The position numbers and the translations under genes are program-made. A stretch of 64,000 bases of DNA, taken from the NCBI RefSeq assembly GCF_006438955.1, contig NZ_RCZK01000002.1, forward strand, positions 309,581 through 373,580. Reading direction: 5' to 3'. The notes below the pieces were generated by a model. That model did not search any database. It was not told the DNA's origin and saw only the letters and a list, made by a program, of their open reading frames with translations. This DNA comes from Sphingomonas oligophenolica. GTDB taxonomy: Bacteria; Pseudomonadota; Alphaproteobacteria; Sphingomonadales; Sphingomonadaceae. Of this stretch, positions 18,470 to 27,498 are shown piece by piece (position 1 is the stretch's first letter; each line of letters begins with the position of its first letter).

Positions 18470-18901
18470 TCAGGGCCGGTCCAGCGGGCGGGCGAGGGCC
18501 TCCACTAGCGGTCGATCCGCGGGCGGCATCGCTAGCGCGGGCATCGCCTCCACCGCGACCCAGGCCAGCCGATCCGCCACCAACGCGGTCGGCTCGCCAA
18601 CCCAGCGATCGGCGCGATACAATAACAGCAACAAATGCCGTTTCGCCTCCGCCTCGCTCGCGAAGCCGACCGGCGCCAGGTCGCGCGGGTCGATCTCGAT
18701 CCCCAGTTCCTCGCGCACTTCGCGGACCAATGCCGCCTCCGGTCGTTCGCCGGATTCCACCTTGCCTCCGGGGAACTCCCACAACCCGCCATGACGCGAC
18801 CCGCGCGGGCGTTGCGCCAGCAGGACGCGCCCGTCCGCCGCGACCAGTGCGATCGCCACCACCAGCAGCAACGTGGCCGATCCGAATGGTTCATCGACCA
18901 A
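18470..18901 (-). CDS. Nudix hydrolase, MutT-type (8-oxo-dGTP diphosphatase-like)
   Basis: A 143-residue Nudix protein that most resembles MutT, which removes oxidised GTP precursors. The Nudix box starts at GGKVESGERPEAALVREVRE and continues ELG (about residues 44-66), with all G-x5-E-x7-R-E-x2-E-E residues present. Flanking strands LLLVVAIALVAADGRVLLAQ and RGSRHGGLWEFPGGK are MutT-like. The start is a TTG at 18901 supported by a GGAGGG site 7 bp upstream; no in-frame ATG exists near it. It is convergent with hsp20 and divergent from the first Flp pilin gene. Confidence 0.9.
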   Translation of the reverse strand: MVDEPFGSATLLLVVAIALVAADGRVLLAQRPRGSRHGGLWEFPGGKVESGERPEAALVREVREELGIEIDPRDLAPVGFASEAEAKRHLLLLLYRADRWVGEPTALVADRLAWVAVEAMPALAMPPADRPLVEALARPLDRP

Positions 18902-18932
18902 TCGTTAACCCTCCCGCGTTATCGCAGGCATC

Positions 18933-19130
18933 ATGTGGACGCCCTTCGCTCGTCGACCGCTGGTCGTGATGTTCCGCCTGCTGCGCGATCAGCGCGGCGC
19001 GACCGCGGTCGAATACGGCCTCATCGTGGCGTGTATCGTCATCATCATGGTCGTGTCGCTCCACGGGCTGGCCGACGTCACCACCGAAATGTGGAACGGC
19101 GTCAGCACCAAGGTCGCAAACGCGAATTGA
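18933..19130 (+). CDS. Flp family type IVb pilin (copy 1)
   Basis: A 65-residue Flp pilin. The prepilin region RDQRGATAVEYGLIVACIVI contains the Flp signature G-A-T-A-(I/V)-E-Y-G-L-I, with processing expected just before or within GATAVEY. A single hydrophobic helix follows and a short tail ends TKVANAN. Flp pilins form Tad pili for surface adhesion. No tad/cpa assembly genes are in the window, so the pilin must rely on machinery elsewhere. An internal ATG at 18969 is an alternative start closer to the usual leader length. Confidence 0.9.
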   Translation: MWTPFARRPLVVMFRLLRDQRGATAVEYGLIVACIVIIMVVSLHGLADVTTEMWNGVSTKVANAN

Positions 19131-19253
19131 TGCCACGGCAAAACCCCGTGCGGCGTAAACCTTTCTTAAACCTACCCCGCTTAATTTGCGAACTGCTGCT
19201 CCGGACTTCCGGTTCAGCCGGGTGACTGAAGCTATCGAACCATGGAGACCGGA

Positions 19254-19421
19254 ATGCAGAACATTCGCAAGTTCGTCAGGAACAACAAGGCCGCAACCGC
19301 AATCGAGTACGGCCTGATCGCCGCACTGATTGCCGTCGCCGCGATCGCCGCGATGCAGGGCCTGGGCACCAAGCTCAAGACCACCTTCAACAACGTCTCG
19401 TCGAACATGACCGCCACCTAA
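19254..19421 (+). CDS. Flp family type IVb pilin (copy 2)
   Basis: A 55-residue Flp pilin. It reads MQNIRKFVRNNKAATAIEYG, then a hydrophobic helix rich in Leu, Ile and Ala, then a GLGTKLKTTFNNVSSNMTAT tail. The signature A-T-A-I-E-Y-G-L-I is intact. GGAG lies 6 bp before the ATG at 19254; an in-frame ATG at 19242 is a less likely start. It follows copy 1 by 123 bp in the same direction, and the two differ clearly in their tails, so they may be a major and a minor pilin. Confidence 0.92.
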   Translation: MQNIRKFVRNNKAATAIEYGLIAALIAVAAIAAMQGLGTKLKTTFNNVSSNMTAT

Positions 19422-19507
19422 GACTGGCGTCTCGACGACAACGCGATGGGGCGGCGGGGCTTGGTCTTCGCCGCCCTTTTCGCGTGCGCTTGGTGGGCAC
19501 GGGTGGC

Positions 19508-20455
19508 TCAGGATCGCCCCATCGCGAGGAATTTTTCGCGGCGTCCGCGACGCAGCGTGTCCGAATCGGCGCCACCCAACTCACCCAGCGCCGCGCCGAT
19601 CGCATCGCCCAGCGACTGGATCGCGGCCTCGGGATCGCGGTGCGCGCCCCCCAGCGGCTCGGGGACGATCGTGTCGATCACCCCCAGCCCCTTCAAATCC
19701 TGCGCGGTGACCTTCATCGCTTCGGCGGCGTCGGGGGCCTTGTCCGCGGTGCGCCACAGGATCGAGGCGCATCCTTCGGGGCTGATCACCGAATAGACCG
19801 CATGTTCGAACATCAGCACGCGGTTGCCCGCGGCGAGCGCCACCGCGCCACCCGATCCGCCTTCGCCGACGATCGCCGCGACGACCGGCACGCCCGCATC
19901 GAGGCACGCCGCGGTCGACCGCGCGATCGCCTCGGCCTGCCCGCGCTCTTCGGCCTGGATTCCGGGAAACGCGCCCGAGGTGTCGACCAGCGTCACGATC
20001 GGCAGCGCGAACCGGTCGGCAAGTTCGACCAGTCGGACGACCTTGCGATAGCCCTCGGGCTTGCCCATGCCGAAATTGTGGCGGAGCCGACTTGCGGTAT
20101 CCTCACCCTTTTCGTGCCCGATCACCATCAGCTTGGCGCCGCGGAAAGTCGCGAAGCCGCCCAGGATCGCCTGGTCGTCGGCGAACGCGCGATCCCCGGC
20201 CAGCGGCACGAATTCCTCGAACAGCCCGGCGACATAATCCTTGAAATGAGGGCGTTCGGGGTGGCGCGCGATCTGCGTCTTCTGCCACGGTGTCAGCTTG
20301 GCGAATGTATCGCGCAACAGCTTGTCCGATTTCGCTTGGAGCCGCGCGACGTCGGCATCGATGTTGACCGTGCCGTCGGCCGCGGTCTCGCGCAGTTCGT
20401 CGATCCGTCCCTGCAGCTCGGCGATCGGCTTTTCGAAATCGAGGAAGCTAGGCAT
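19508..20455 (-). CDS. accA: Acetyl-CoA carboxylase carboxyltransferase subunit alpha
   Basis: A 315-residue subunit of the carboxyltransferase that makes malonyl-CoA for fatty-acid synthesis, acting with AccD (not in window). The N-terminal coiled region [20 protein letters not shown], the [20 protein letters not shown] stretch, and the crotonase-like core ([49 protein letters not shown]) all match AccA. It starts 26 bp after the xerD stop and is the last gene of a minus-strand run that begins at 23381. Confidence 0.97.
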   Translation of the reverse strand: MPSFLDFEKPIAELQGRIDELRETAADGTVNIDADVARLQAKSDKLLRDTFAKLTPWQKTQIARHPERPHFKDYVAGLFEEFVPLAGDRAFADDQAILGGFATFRGAKLMVIGHEKGEDTASRLRHNFGMGKPEGYRKVVRLVELADRFALPIVTLVDTSGAFPGIQAEERGQAEAIARSTAACLDAGVPVVAAIVGEGGSGGAVALAAGNRVLMFEHAVYSVISPEGCASILWRTADKAPDAAEAMKVTAQDLKGLGVIDTIVPEPLGGAHRDPEAAIQSLGDAIGAALGELGGADSDTLRRGRREKFLAMGRS

Positions 20456-20481
20456 CGGCGGCGGTTAGTCGTGCGCGCGCG

Positions 20482-21408
20482 TCAGGTCAACGCGCGCCGC
20501 CGCCGTTCGGGATCGGCGAGCGGGTGGCGCGTATTGACGAGCTCGACGAGCCGCGCCGCGTCGACATGCGTATAGATTTCGGTCGTTGCGATATCGGCGT
20601 GCCCCAGCATCGATTGCAGCGCGCGCAGGTCAGCGCCGCCTTCGAGTAGGTGCGTCGCGAAGGCATGGCGCAGGACGTGCGGGCTCACCCGATCGGGCGG
20701 GATCCCCGCCTCCGCCGCGAGCGCCTTGACGAGCTGGTGCAGCCGGACCCGGGACAGATGCTTCTGGCCCGACGGAAACAGCCAGGCGCGGTCGGTCGCG
20801 ACATGGTCGCGCCACCGCGCCACCGCGGCGCGCGCGGGGTCGCCGATCGGCACCATCCGTTCGCGCCCGCCCTTGCCCTTCAGGATCAGGAACGGGCGAT
20901 CGGGCGCGATCGCGTTGCGCGGCAGCGATACCAATTCGCTCGCGCGCAGCCCCGATCCGTAGAGCAATTCGACCAGCGCCGCGAGCCGCAGGTCGCGCGG
21001 GTCGCGCGGCACGCGCGCCAGCCGCACTGCCAGCGCCGCGAACAGCCGCTCGACATCGGCGTGGCTCAAGATCTTGGGGAGCGATCGTCCCGTGCCAGGC
21101 CGGGGCAGCGCCTTGCCCGGATCGTCGGCGCGCAGGCCCTCATCGGCCAAAAACGCGAAGAAGCGCCGCAACGCCGCCGATTTGCGCGCGACCGTCGATC
21201 GCGCCAGCGCGCGCCAGCCATGCGCGACCGCGGCGAGCGCGTCGGCATCCGCGACCGCGAGGTCGCCACCGCGATCGACCGATGCCAGCAGCAGGTCGCT
21301 GCGATACGCCGACACCGTGTTCGCCGCCGCCCCGGCTTCGGCAGTCAGCATCTCGCAGAACCGGTCGATCAGTGCGGTATCCCCGCCGACGGACCGGGTG
21401 CGGATCAC
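20482..21408 (-). CDS. xerD: Tyrosine recombinase XerD
   Basis: About 308 residues. The N-terminal SAM-like domain has the AANTVSAYRSDL pattern. The catalytic domain shows Arg in LYGSGLRASELVSL, Lys in KGKGGRERMVPIG, His and Arg in SPHVLRHAFATHLLEGG, His in LGHADIATTEIYTHV, and the Tyr nucleophile in the same motif. It resolves chromosome dimers at dif with XerC. The start is uncertain: GTG at 21408 is used here, while a TTG at 21435 would overlap the upstream gene. The neighbouring accA and the lack of phage genes argue against a phage integrase. Confidence 0.92.
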   Translation of the reverse strand: MIRTRSVGGDTALIDRFCEMLTAEAGAAANTVSAYRSDLLLASVDRGGDLAVADADALAAVAHGWRALARSTVARKSAALRRFFAFLADEGLRADDPGKALPRPGTGRSLPKILSHADVERLFAALAVRLARVPRDPRDLRLAALVELLYGSGLRASELVSLPRNAIAPDRPFLILKGKGGRERMVPIGDPARAAVARWRDHVATDRAWLFPSGQKHLSRVRLHQLVKALAAEAGIPPDRVSPHVLRHAFATHLLEGGADLRALQSMLGHADIATTEIYTHVDAARLVELVNTRHPLADPERRRRALT

Positions 21409-21421
21409 GCCCCGGCACCAC

Positions 21422-23263
21422 TCATGCCCGAGCAATCGCCTCGGCGGCGATCATCCGCGCGTCGCCCTCCAGTCCGACGACCCGCAGCGCGGTGACGATC
21501 CGGTACAGCATCGCGGGCGGCACGCCCTGCCAGGTCGGGGTCTGCATCCCGATCGCGGCGAGCAGCGCGACGGTGCCGGGCTGGTTTGCCGCCACCGCGC
21601 GATCGAGTGCGCGGGTCCAGCTGTTTTCCATGCCGATCCGGACATCGAGCGACTTGGCCGCGCGCTCGACATCCGACTGCGACAGCCGCCCAAGACCCGC
21701 CAGCCCCGCGAACAACAGCCGCTGCTTCAGCTGCGCATCGCCCCCGCCCGAATAGGACGACAGGTCGCCATAGCTCAGCGGCGCGCGCACATCGGGATCG
21801 ACCAACACGATCATCGCCCACGCGTCGCTCCCTTGGGGAACGATATCGCGCCACCGCGCCGCGCTCCGATCGAGCCCCGCGGTCAGCATCGACCCGATCA
21901 GCGCGCGGTAATCGTCGACCTTGGTGCCGCGGGGCAGACGCGCCGCCGCGCGCGCGGTGAGCACAAGCCTGGCGTATGGCACTGGCGTCGCCACCGGCCC
22001 CCAGATCTGGCGCAGCGCGGCATAGCGCGCATCGCCGGTTGTCGCGGTATAAGCCTCGCGCAGGTCCTGCGCGGTCGCGCTGGCGTCGCGCGGCGAATCG
22101 TCATCCTCATCGAGCGCACTGTAGAAATCGATCAGCGCGGCGGACGAGAGCACACCCTGCCCCGCCGCTGCGTCGACCGCCGCGACCTTCGCCGCGGGGG
22201 CGATGCTGGGTGCCAGCGCGTACCAATAGGTCGCCTGCTTGCCCGTCGAGGACAGCAGCGATTCGGGGATCGTCACCCCGGTCGCGATCGCCAGCCCGAA
22301 CCGCCAGACGGTGAGCGCATCGACCCCCGCCCATTCGATCGTCACCGCCTGCCCACCATCGGGACCCGCGCCCACGACCTTCTGCGCCAATTGGAGGTCG
22401 ATCCCCGTCGCCAGCCCGCGTCGCCGCGCCTGGGTGATCCCCGCCTTGGCCTCGCTGGGGTTGCCCGCCAGTGCCGCGCACATCGGCTGTGCCAGCGCCC
22501 AGCCGCGTTCGTGCGTCGCGGCGATCCCATTGGGCAGCAGCGGGCATAGCTCGGCGGGATCGCCGGTCGCGAGAGCGCTGTTCATCGCGACCTGGAACAG
22601 CTTGGGGGTGTAGTTGGCGGTATCGACGCCCTGGACGACCGCGCGCGCCGCGACCGATTCGCCCATCCGCAGCAACAACCACGCGCGTTCGGCGGCGAAA
22701 TCGGCCCCATCGACGTTCGGCGGCGTCGCCAGTGACGACGTCAGCGCGCGCCGCAACAGGATCGACAGCCAGCGCGACGGCAGCGGTGCCGCGGTGCGGT
22801 GCATCAGCGCCTCGAGAAAGCGGCCATCGGCGTTGCCGAACGCATCGGTGCGCATCGCGCCTTCGCGCGGCCCCGCGGGACCGACGATTGCGAGCGACCG
22901 GCGCGCCGCGACCGGCATTTCATATTGCGCGAGTACCGCGGGGTCGATCGGCGCCGGAGTCGGCGAATCGCTGGGGGCTGGCGTCGGCGCGGGAGCCGCG
23001 TCGCCGCGCGTCGACGGCAGCGGCTGGACCATTGGCGTCGTTGGCGGCGCTGCTGGTGCAGGCGCGCCCCCCGGTGCGGCAGTCCCGGGCCGCGCGGTGC
23101 TGGTAGGGCGCGGCTGGGGCGGCGGCGGTGCGGGCTCGCCGAACCCGGGGGGCAGGATCGATTCGGGCTTGTCCTGGCCGATCGCCGGGGCCAGCGCTGG
23201 CAGCGCCGCGACGACGATCGCCGCCGCGGCTGCCCCGACGCGCAGCCTAGCTGAGATTTTCAA
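21422..23263 (-). CDS. Unrecognised exported Pro-rich / helical-repeat protein
   Basis: A 613-residue protein of unknown function. A signal peptide (AAAAAIVVAALPALAPAIG) is followed by a Pro/Ala/Thr-rich low-complexity linker (about residues 35-110) and then a long, Ala/Leu-rich region that looks like alpha-helical repeats (about 130-610), with short conserved-looking segments such as ERAWLLLRMGESVAARAV. No enzyme motif was found. It starts with TTG at 23263 inside the end of the small membrane-protein gene (17-bp overlap), so the two are translationally coupled. It is probably a periplasmic scaffold; that is inference. Confidence 0.7.
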   Translation of the reverse strand: MKISARLRVGAAAAAIVVAALPALAPAIGQDKPESILPPGFGEPAPPPPQPRPTSTARPGTAAPGGAPAPAAPPTTPMVQPLPSTRGDAAPAPTPAPSDSPTPAPIDPAVLAQYEMPVAARRSLAIVGPAGPREGAMRTDAFGNADGRFLEALMHRTAAPLPSRWLSILLRRALTSSLATPPNVDGADFAAERAWLLLRMGESVAARAVVQGVDTANYTPKLFQVAMNSALATGDPAELCPLLPNGIAATHERGWALAQPMCAALAGNPSEAKAGITQARRRGLATGIDLQLAQKVVGAGPDGGQAVTIEWAGVDALTVWRFGLAIATGVTIPESLLSSTGKQATYWYALAPSIAPAAKVAAVDAAAGQGVLSSAALIDFYSALDEDDDSPRDASATAQDLREAYTATTGDARYAALRQIWGPVATPVPYARLVLTARAAARLPRGTKVDDYRALIGSMLTAGLDRSAARWRDIVPQGSDAWAMIVLVDPDVRAPLSYGDLSSYSGGGDAQLKQRLLFAGLAGLGRLSQSDVERAAKSLDVRIGMENSWTRALDRAVAANQPGTVALLAAIGMQTPTWQGVPPAMLYRIVTALRVVGLEGDARMIAAEAIARA

Positions 23264-23381
23264 GCGAGACGGCCTTTTCGACTTGGGTCTGGGGCCGTTC
23301 CGAATCGCGGCCCGCCAAGAAGAACAGCCCCCCGATCAGGATGACGAGAACGATAACGACCGAAACGGCAAAGCGGGACAT
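23247..23381 (-). CDS. Small single-helix membrane protein
   Basis: A 44-residue protein: a short cytoplasmic N-terminus, one strong hydrophobic helix (FAVSVVIVLVILIGGLFFLA) and a charged tail ending VEKAVSLENLS. It overlaps the start of the 613-residue exported protein by 17 bp, which argues for a real, coupled gene. It is divergent from aroK across 72 bp, with the promoter of the minus-strand run in that space. Function is not known. Confidence 0.65.
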   Translation of the reverse strand: MSRFAVSVVIVLVILIGGLFFLAGRDSERPQTQVEKAVSLENLS

Positions 23382-23453
23382 GGCAACCCTTGTACAATCA
23401 ACCGGTGCGGGCTTTTGCCCGCGGTGCGCCCGGGCTGTATAGCGCGCCCACCC

Positions 23454-23993
23454 ATGTTGCAAAGCGCCAACCCCCAATCATCGACGATCGACCGGCCGAT
23501 CGTGCTCGTCGGGCTGATGGGCGTCGGCAAGTCCACCGTCGGGCGCCGCCTCGCCGCGCGGCTGCGGCTGCCCTTCGTCGATGCCGACCAGGCGATCGAG
23601 GAGGCGGCAGGGATGACGATCGCCGACATCTTCGAACGTTATGGCGAAGCGCAGTTTCGCGACGGCGAACGCCGCGTGATCGCGCGGCTCATGGATGGTC
23701 GGCCCAAGGTAATCGCGACCGGCGGCGGCGCGTTCATCAACGACGCGACCCGCGCGCTGATCCTCGCCGAGGCGACCGCGATCTGGCTCGATGCGCCGAC
23801 GAGGGTGCTGGCCGAACGCGTGCGCCGCCGCGACACCCGCCCGCTGCTCCGCGGCAAGGACGCGCACGACGTGCTGATCGATCTCGCCAAAATCCGCAAT
23901 CCGATCTACGCGCTCGCCCCGATCCACGTCGCGAGCCAGCAGGCGCCGCACGAGGCAACCGTCACCGCGATTCTGAAGGCGCTCGGCCGATGA
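23454..23993 (+). CDS. aroK: Shikimate kinase
   Basis: A 179-residue P-loop kinase that phosphorylates shikimate in the chorismate pathway. Walker A is LVGLMGVGKSTVGRRLAARL near residue 18. The shikimate-binding Asp is in FVDADQAIEEAAGMTIADIF, the Arg in FRDGERRVIARL, and the conserved GGGAF in VIATGGGAFIN. The lid Arg is in RRRDTRPLLRGKD. The ATG at 23454 begins the homologous sequence; longer frames upstream overlap the divergent gene. The TGA overlaps the aroB ATG (ATGA), so the pair is coupled. Confidence 0.95.
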   Translation: MLQSANPQSSTIDRPIVLVGLMGVGKSTVGRRLAARLRLPFVDADQAIEEAAGMTIADIFERYGEAQFRDGERRVIARLMDGRPKVIATGGGAFINDATRALILAEATAIWLDAPTRVLAERVRRRDTRPLLRGKDAHDVLIDLAKIRNPIYALAPIHVASQQAPHEATVTAILKALGR

Positions 23994-24043
23994 CAACAAT
24001 CCCGATGACAACAATCCCGATGACGACGATCCCGATGACGACG
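23990..24043 (+). repeat. 15-bp tandem repeat spanning the aroB start codon
   Basis: About 3.6 copies of a 15-bp unit (atgacaacaatcccg; copies 1-2 identical, copy 3 and the partial copy 4 with two A-to-G changes). Each unit begins with an in-frame ATG, so copy-number slippage would add or remove five residues without a frameshift and would change how many start codons are available. Confidence 0.95.
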
Positions 24044-25132
24044 ATGATCGTGGAACTGGGCGCGCGCGCCTATCCGATCCTGATCGAGCCGGGGCTGCTG
24101 GCGCGTGCGGGCGACGCGATCGCGCCGCTCGCCCGTGGGCGCCGCGTCGCGATCGTGTGCGACGAGAACGTCGCCGCGCACCTGACGACGCTACGCGCGT
24201 CGCTCGACGCCGCGGGGGTCGCGAGCGAGGTGTTGGTCCTCCCCCCGGGCGAAGCTACGAAGAGCTGGTCTCAACTCCAGGCGGTCTGCGATTTCCTGCT
24301 CGACCTCGGGATCGAGCGCACCGACCACGTCATCGCGCTTGGCGGCGGGGTGATCGGCGATCTCGTCGGGTTCGGCGCCGCGATCCTGAAGCGCGGGTGC
24401 CGCTTCATCCAGATCCCCACGACATTGCTCGCGCAGGTCGACAGTTCGGTCGGCGGCAAGACCGCGATCAACACTCGCGCGGGCAAGAACCTGATCGGCG
24501 CGTTCCACCAGCCGGTGCTGGTGTTGATCGACCCGACCGTGCTCGATACCCTGCCCGCCCGCGAACTGCGCGCAGGCTATGCGGAGGTCGTCAAATACGG
24601 GCTGATCGACGACCCCGAGTTCTTCGTCTGGTGCGAGGCCAACGGCGCGGCGCTGCTCGCGGGCGAACTTGCCGCGCGCACCGTTGCGATCGGCCACGCG
24701 GTCGCCGCCAAGGCGCGGATCGTCGCCGCCGACGAGCACGAAACCACCGGGCAACGCGCGCTCCTCAACCTCGGCCACACCTTCGGCCACGCGCTTGAAG
24801 CGGAGGCGCATTATTCGGGCCGCCTGATCCACGGCGAGGCGGTCGCCGCGGGCTGCGCGCTCGCGTTCGCTTATTCTGCGCGGGTCGGACTATGCACGCA
24901 GGCGGATGCCGACCGCGTCGCCGCCCACTGGCGCGCGACTGGGCTGCCCGACAGCCTCGCCGCGTCGGGAATCGCCGCGAGCGGCGCGCGACTCGTCGAC
25001 CATATGCGCCACGACAAGAAAATGGCGGCGGGCACGCTCCCCTTTCTGCTGGCGCGCGGGATCGGGCGCACCTTCCTCGACAAGACCGTCGATCTCGCCG
25101 ACGTCGAAGCCTTCCTCGACGATCAACGCTGA
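23990..25132 (+). CDS. aroB: 3-dehydroquinate synthase
   Basis: A 380-residue enzyme that cyclises DAHP to 3-dehydroquinate. Key sites are the NAD-binding [14 protein letters not shown] (about 120-133), [19 protein letters not shown] with catalytic Lys, [13 protein letters not shown], and the zinc His in [12 protein letters not shown] and HGEAVAAG. The annotated start (ATG 23990) lies in a 15-bp tandem repeat giving [15 protein letters not shown] before the true domain begins at [11 protein letters not shown], so initiation may occur at any of five in-frame ATGs. It is coupled to aroK upstream and to the DUF2256 gene downstream (TGATG). Confidence 0.95.
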   Translation: MTTIPMTTIPMTTIPMTTMIVELGARAYPILIEPGLLARAGDAIAPLARGRRVAIVCDENVAAHLTTLRASLDAAGVASEVLVLPPGEATKSWSQLQAVCDFLLDLGIERTDHVIALGGGVIGDLVGFGAAILKRGCRFIQIPTTLLAQVDSSVGGKTAINTRAGKNLIGAFHQPVLVLIDPTVLDTLPARELRAGYAEVVKYGLIDDPEFFVWCEANGAALLAGELAARTVAIGHAVAAKARIVAADEHETTGQRALLNLGHTFGHALEAEAHYSGRLIHGEAVAAGCALAFAYSARVGLCTQADADRVAAHWRATGLPDSLAASGIAASGARLVDHMRHDKKMAAGTLPFLLARGIGRTFLDKTVDLADVEAFLDDQR

Positions 25133-25272
25133 TGCCCAACGGGGTCGACAAGGCCAATCTGCCGTCGAAAACCTGCCCCGCCTGCCACCGCCCCTTCGCT
25201 TGGCGCAAAAAATGGGCGCGCGATTGGGAACAGGTGGTTTATTGCTCGGGCGCCTGCCGAAAGAAGCGTTGA
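25132..25272 (+). CDS. DUF2256 zinc-ribbon-like small protein
   Basis: A 46-residue protein with a CxxC ([20 protein letters not shown]) and a later CxxxC ([12 protein letters not shown]), the DUF2256 pattern, probably a small zinc-binding fold. Family members often sit next to DNA photolyase/cryptochrome-like or DUF2237 genes; here it is coupled to aroB by a TGATG overlap instead. The overlap decides the start at 25132. Function is unknown. Confidence 0.85.
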   Translation: MPNGVDKANLPSKTCPACHRPFAWRKKWARDWEQVVYCSGACRKKR

Positions 25273-25310
25273 GGAATAAATTTTGCTCAGAACGCAAGAC
25301 GCGATCCAGA

Positions 25311-25376
25311 CCCGTTCGTGCTGAGCCTGTCGAAGCACGGTGAGGCTCACGCCCTTCGACAAGCTCAGGGCGAACG
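25311..25376. repeat. Palindromic intergenic repeat, family A, copy 1
   Basis: Two inverted units: ccgttcgtgctgagcctg continuing tcgaagcac on the left, and cccttcgacaagctcagg continuing gcgaacg on the right, with a short spacer. The same units occur at 28546, 43285 and 56570. They resemble REP/BIME elements common between genes in sphingomonads, and could act as transcript stabilisers or terminators. Confidence 0.9.
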
Positions 25377-25408
25377 TTTTAGAGAGGATCAATCTAACGT
25401 CATCGCGT

Positions 25409-25738
25409 TTACCCGCGCAACGACCAAGCGAGCCACAACCACCCCGCGATCAGCACCGCGCCGCCAACCGGCGTGACCGCGCCCAACCAGCGCGGCGCGC
25501 CTATCGCCATCAGATACAGCGTGCCGGCGAAGATCGCTCCGCCCCCGACGAATAGCCACGCCGGCGCGCGCGCCTCCATCCGGATCGCGACCAGCGCCGC
25601 GACCGCGTGGATCAGCTGATATTGTCCCCCCGTCTTGAGCCACTCCGCCGCCGCGCCGCTCGCGCCATGCGCGCCAAACGCGCCCGCGCCCACCGCCAGC
25701 GCGCCCGACAGCGCCGCGATCACCGCCAGCCAGTTCAT
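25409..25738 (-). CDS. DUF423 family small membrane protein
   Basis: A 109-residue, four-helix membrane protein. The opening MNWLAVIAALSGALAVGAGA and FGAHGASGAAAEWLKTGGQY are DUF423 signatures, and the helix with PVGGAVLIAGWLWLAWSLRG closes it. Function is unknown. The ATG at 25738 overlaps the antiporter stop (ATGA), so it is the last gene of the radA-proximal minus-strand run; the family-A repeat at 25311-25376 lies 33 bp after its stop and may help terminate the transcript. Confidence 0.9.
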   Translation of the reverse strand: MNWLAVIAALSGALAVGAGAFGAHGASGAAAEWLKTGGQYQLIHAVAALVAIRMEARAPAWLFVGGGAIFAGTLYLMAIGAPRWLGAVTPVGGAVLIAGWLWLAWSLRG

Positions 25739-27498
25739 CGGTCGGTCCCCCACGGCACCTGTTCGGCGGTGTCGGCGCGCGCCGCGCGGATGTCGCCCGC
25801 CTCGACCTGGATACGCAGCCGTTCCTTGTCCTTCGATCGGTACATGTCCTCCGCCCGGTCGATCGCGGTGCCGTCGAGGCCGAGTTGTTCCATCGCCAGC
25901 CGCGCCATCTTGACCGCCGATTCGAGCACTTCGCGGACGATGAAATTGGCCGGGCCGTTCTTGAGCTTCACGAGCGCGCGGCGGTCATAGGCGCGGACAT
26001 AGATCGCGGCATGGGGGAACGCCTCCTTGACGCCTTCGAGGATGTCGGCGGTGATCTGGTCGCCGTCGATGCAGAACATGATCAGCTCCGCCTCCGCCGC
26101 GCCCGCCTGGCGGAGCAGGTCGAGCCGGGTGCCATCGCCGTAATAGACCTTCGCGCCGAACTCGCCCGCGATGTCGATCATCTCGATATCGGTGTCGATC
26201 AGCGTCACCGGGATATCGCTCGCGAGCAGCATCTGCCCCACGGTCTGCCCGAACCGCCCATAGCCCACGATCAGCGCATTCGCGCCGTCCGCCCTGGGGC
26301 CGTCGCGATCGCCCTTGGAATCGATCGGTGCCGCGCGGAACCGCCGCGTAACCGTCATCAGGAACGGTGTCGTCGCCATCGACAGCGTCACAACCGCGCC
26401 GAACAGGCTCGCCGCCTCGGGATCGATCAGATACCCCGATTGCGCCGCCGCGAAGAGCACGAAGCCGAACTCGCCGCCCTGGCTCAGCAACAGCCCGAGC
26501 GCCAGCGCACCACGCCAGTTCATCCGGAACCCCAGCCCGATCAGGAAGATCACCAGCGTCTTGGTCGCGATCAGTGCCACCGCCATCGACGCCACGAACA
26601 CCGGTCGCTCGGCGATCGCGTGGAGATTGAGCGTCATCCCGATCGCCAGGAAAAACAGCCCGAGCAGGATCGACCGGAACGGCTCGACATCCGCCTCCAG
26701 CTCGTGGCGGTACGGGCTGTCCGCCAGCATCACCCCCGCGACGAACGCGCCGAGCGCGGTCGACAGCCCCAGCGCCTCCATGATCGCCGCCGCGCCGATC
26801 ACCGTGAACAGCGCGGCGAACACGAACATCTCGCGCTCGCCGAGGTTGCCGATCAACCGGAACAACGGGCGTAGCAGGAACCGTCCCGCCAGGATCAGCC
26901 CGACCACCGCCGCGACCGTGTACAGCCCCAATTGCCACCCCGGCGGGCCGTTGGCATCGGCGGGGTTGCGGCTCATCGCGGCGACGATCGTGATCAGCGG
27001 GACGATCGACAGGTCCTGGAACAACAGGATCGAAAACGCGCGCTCGCCGAACGGCGTCCGCATCCGTCCCGACGATTGGAGCATCGGCAGCACCTGCGCG
27101 GTCGACGACAGCGCCAGCGGCAACCCCAGCGCGAACGCGGCCTGAACCGAAAAGCCTGTGGTTAGACAGATCACCCCTGACAGCGCCAGCCCGCACGCCA
27201 CGACCTGGATCAGCCCGAGCCCGAATATCTCCTGCTTCATCCGCCACAATCGCGACGGGTTCAGCTCCAACCCGACAATGAACAGCAGCAAGGTGATCCC
27301 GAGTTCGGCGACCCCGATCTTGCTCTGGGCATCGCCGACCAGCCCCAGCACCTGCGGGCCGACGACCGCGCCCGCGACCAGAAACCCCAGCGTCGCGCCA
27401 AGCCCGAGCCGCCGGAACAGCAGCACGAACGCGAGGCCAAATCCGAACAGCAGCACGCCCTCGCGCAGCAGCGATCCCGTCGCGGTGGCGTCATGCAT
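25735..27498 (-). CDS. KefB-type monovalent cation:proton antiporter with TrkA-N domain
   Basis: A 587-residue CPA2 antiporter. About twelve hydrophobic helices span residues 10-390 (GLAFVLLFRRLGLGATLGFL; LLLFIVGLELNPSRLWRMKQ; LLLSQGGEFGFVLFAAAQSG). A Rossmann TrkA-N domain follows (ALIVGYGRFGQTVGQMLLAS near 410). The layout is that of KefB/KefC, which exchange K+ for H+ and are gated by glutathione adducts, but gating cannot be read here. The start ATG at 27498 overlaps the Fe-S scaffold stop by 8 bp, and its stop overlaps the DUF423 start. Confidence 0.92.
   Translation of the reverse strand: MHDATATGSLLREGVLLFGFGLAFVLLFRRLGLGATLGFLVAGAVVGPQVLGLVGDAQSKIGVAELGITLLLFIVGLELNPSRLWRMKQEIFGLGLIQVVACGLALSGVICLTTGFSVQAAFALGLPLALSSTAQVLPMLQSSGRMRTPFGERAFSILLFQDLSIVPLITIVAAMSRNPADANGPPGWQLGLYTVAAVVGLILAGRFLLRPLFRLIGNLGEREMFVFAALFTVIGAAAIMEALGLSTALGAFVAGVMLADSPYRHELEADVEPFRSILLGLFFLAIGMTLNLHAIAERPVFVASMAVALIATKTLVIFLIGLGFRMNWRGALALGLLLSQGGEFGFVLFAAAQSGYLIDPEAASLFGAVVTLSMATTPFLMTVTRRFRAAPIDSKGDRDGPRADGANALIVGYGRFGQTVGQMLLASDIPVTLIDTDIEMIDIAGEFGAKVYYGDGTRLDLLRQAGAAEAELIMFCIDGDQITADILEGVKEAFPHAAIYVRAYDRRALVKLKNGPANFIVREVLESAVKMARLAMEQLGLDGTAIDRAEDMYRSKDKERLRIQVEAGDIRAARADTAEQVPWGTDR

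Noticed and set aside
20482..21435. XerD as a phage or island integrase
   Set aside because: It is flanked by accA and housekeeping-like genes, with no att repeats, tRNA or phage genes nearby.
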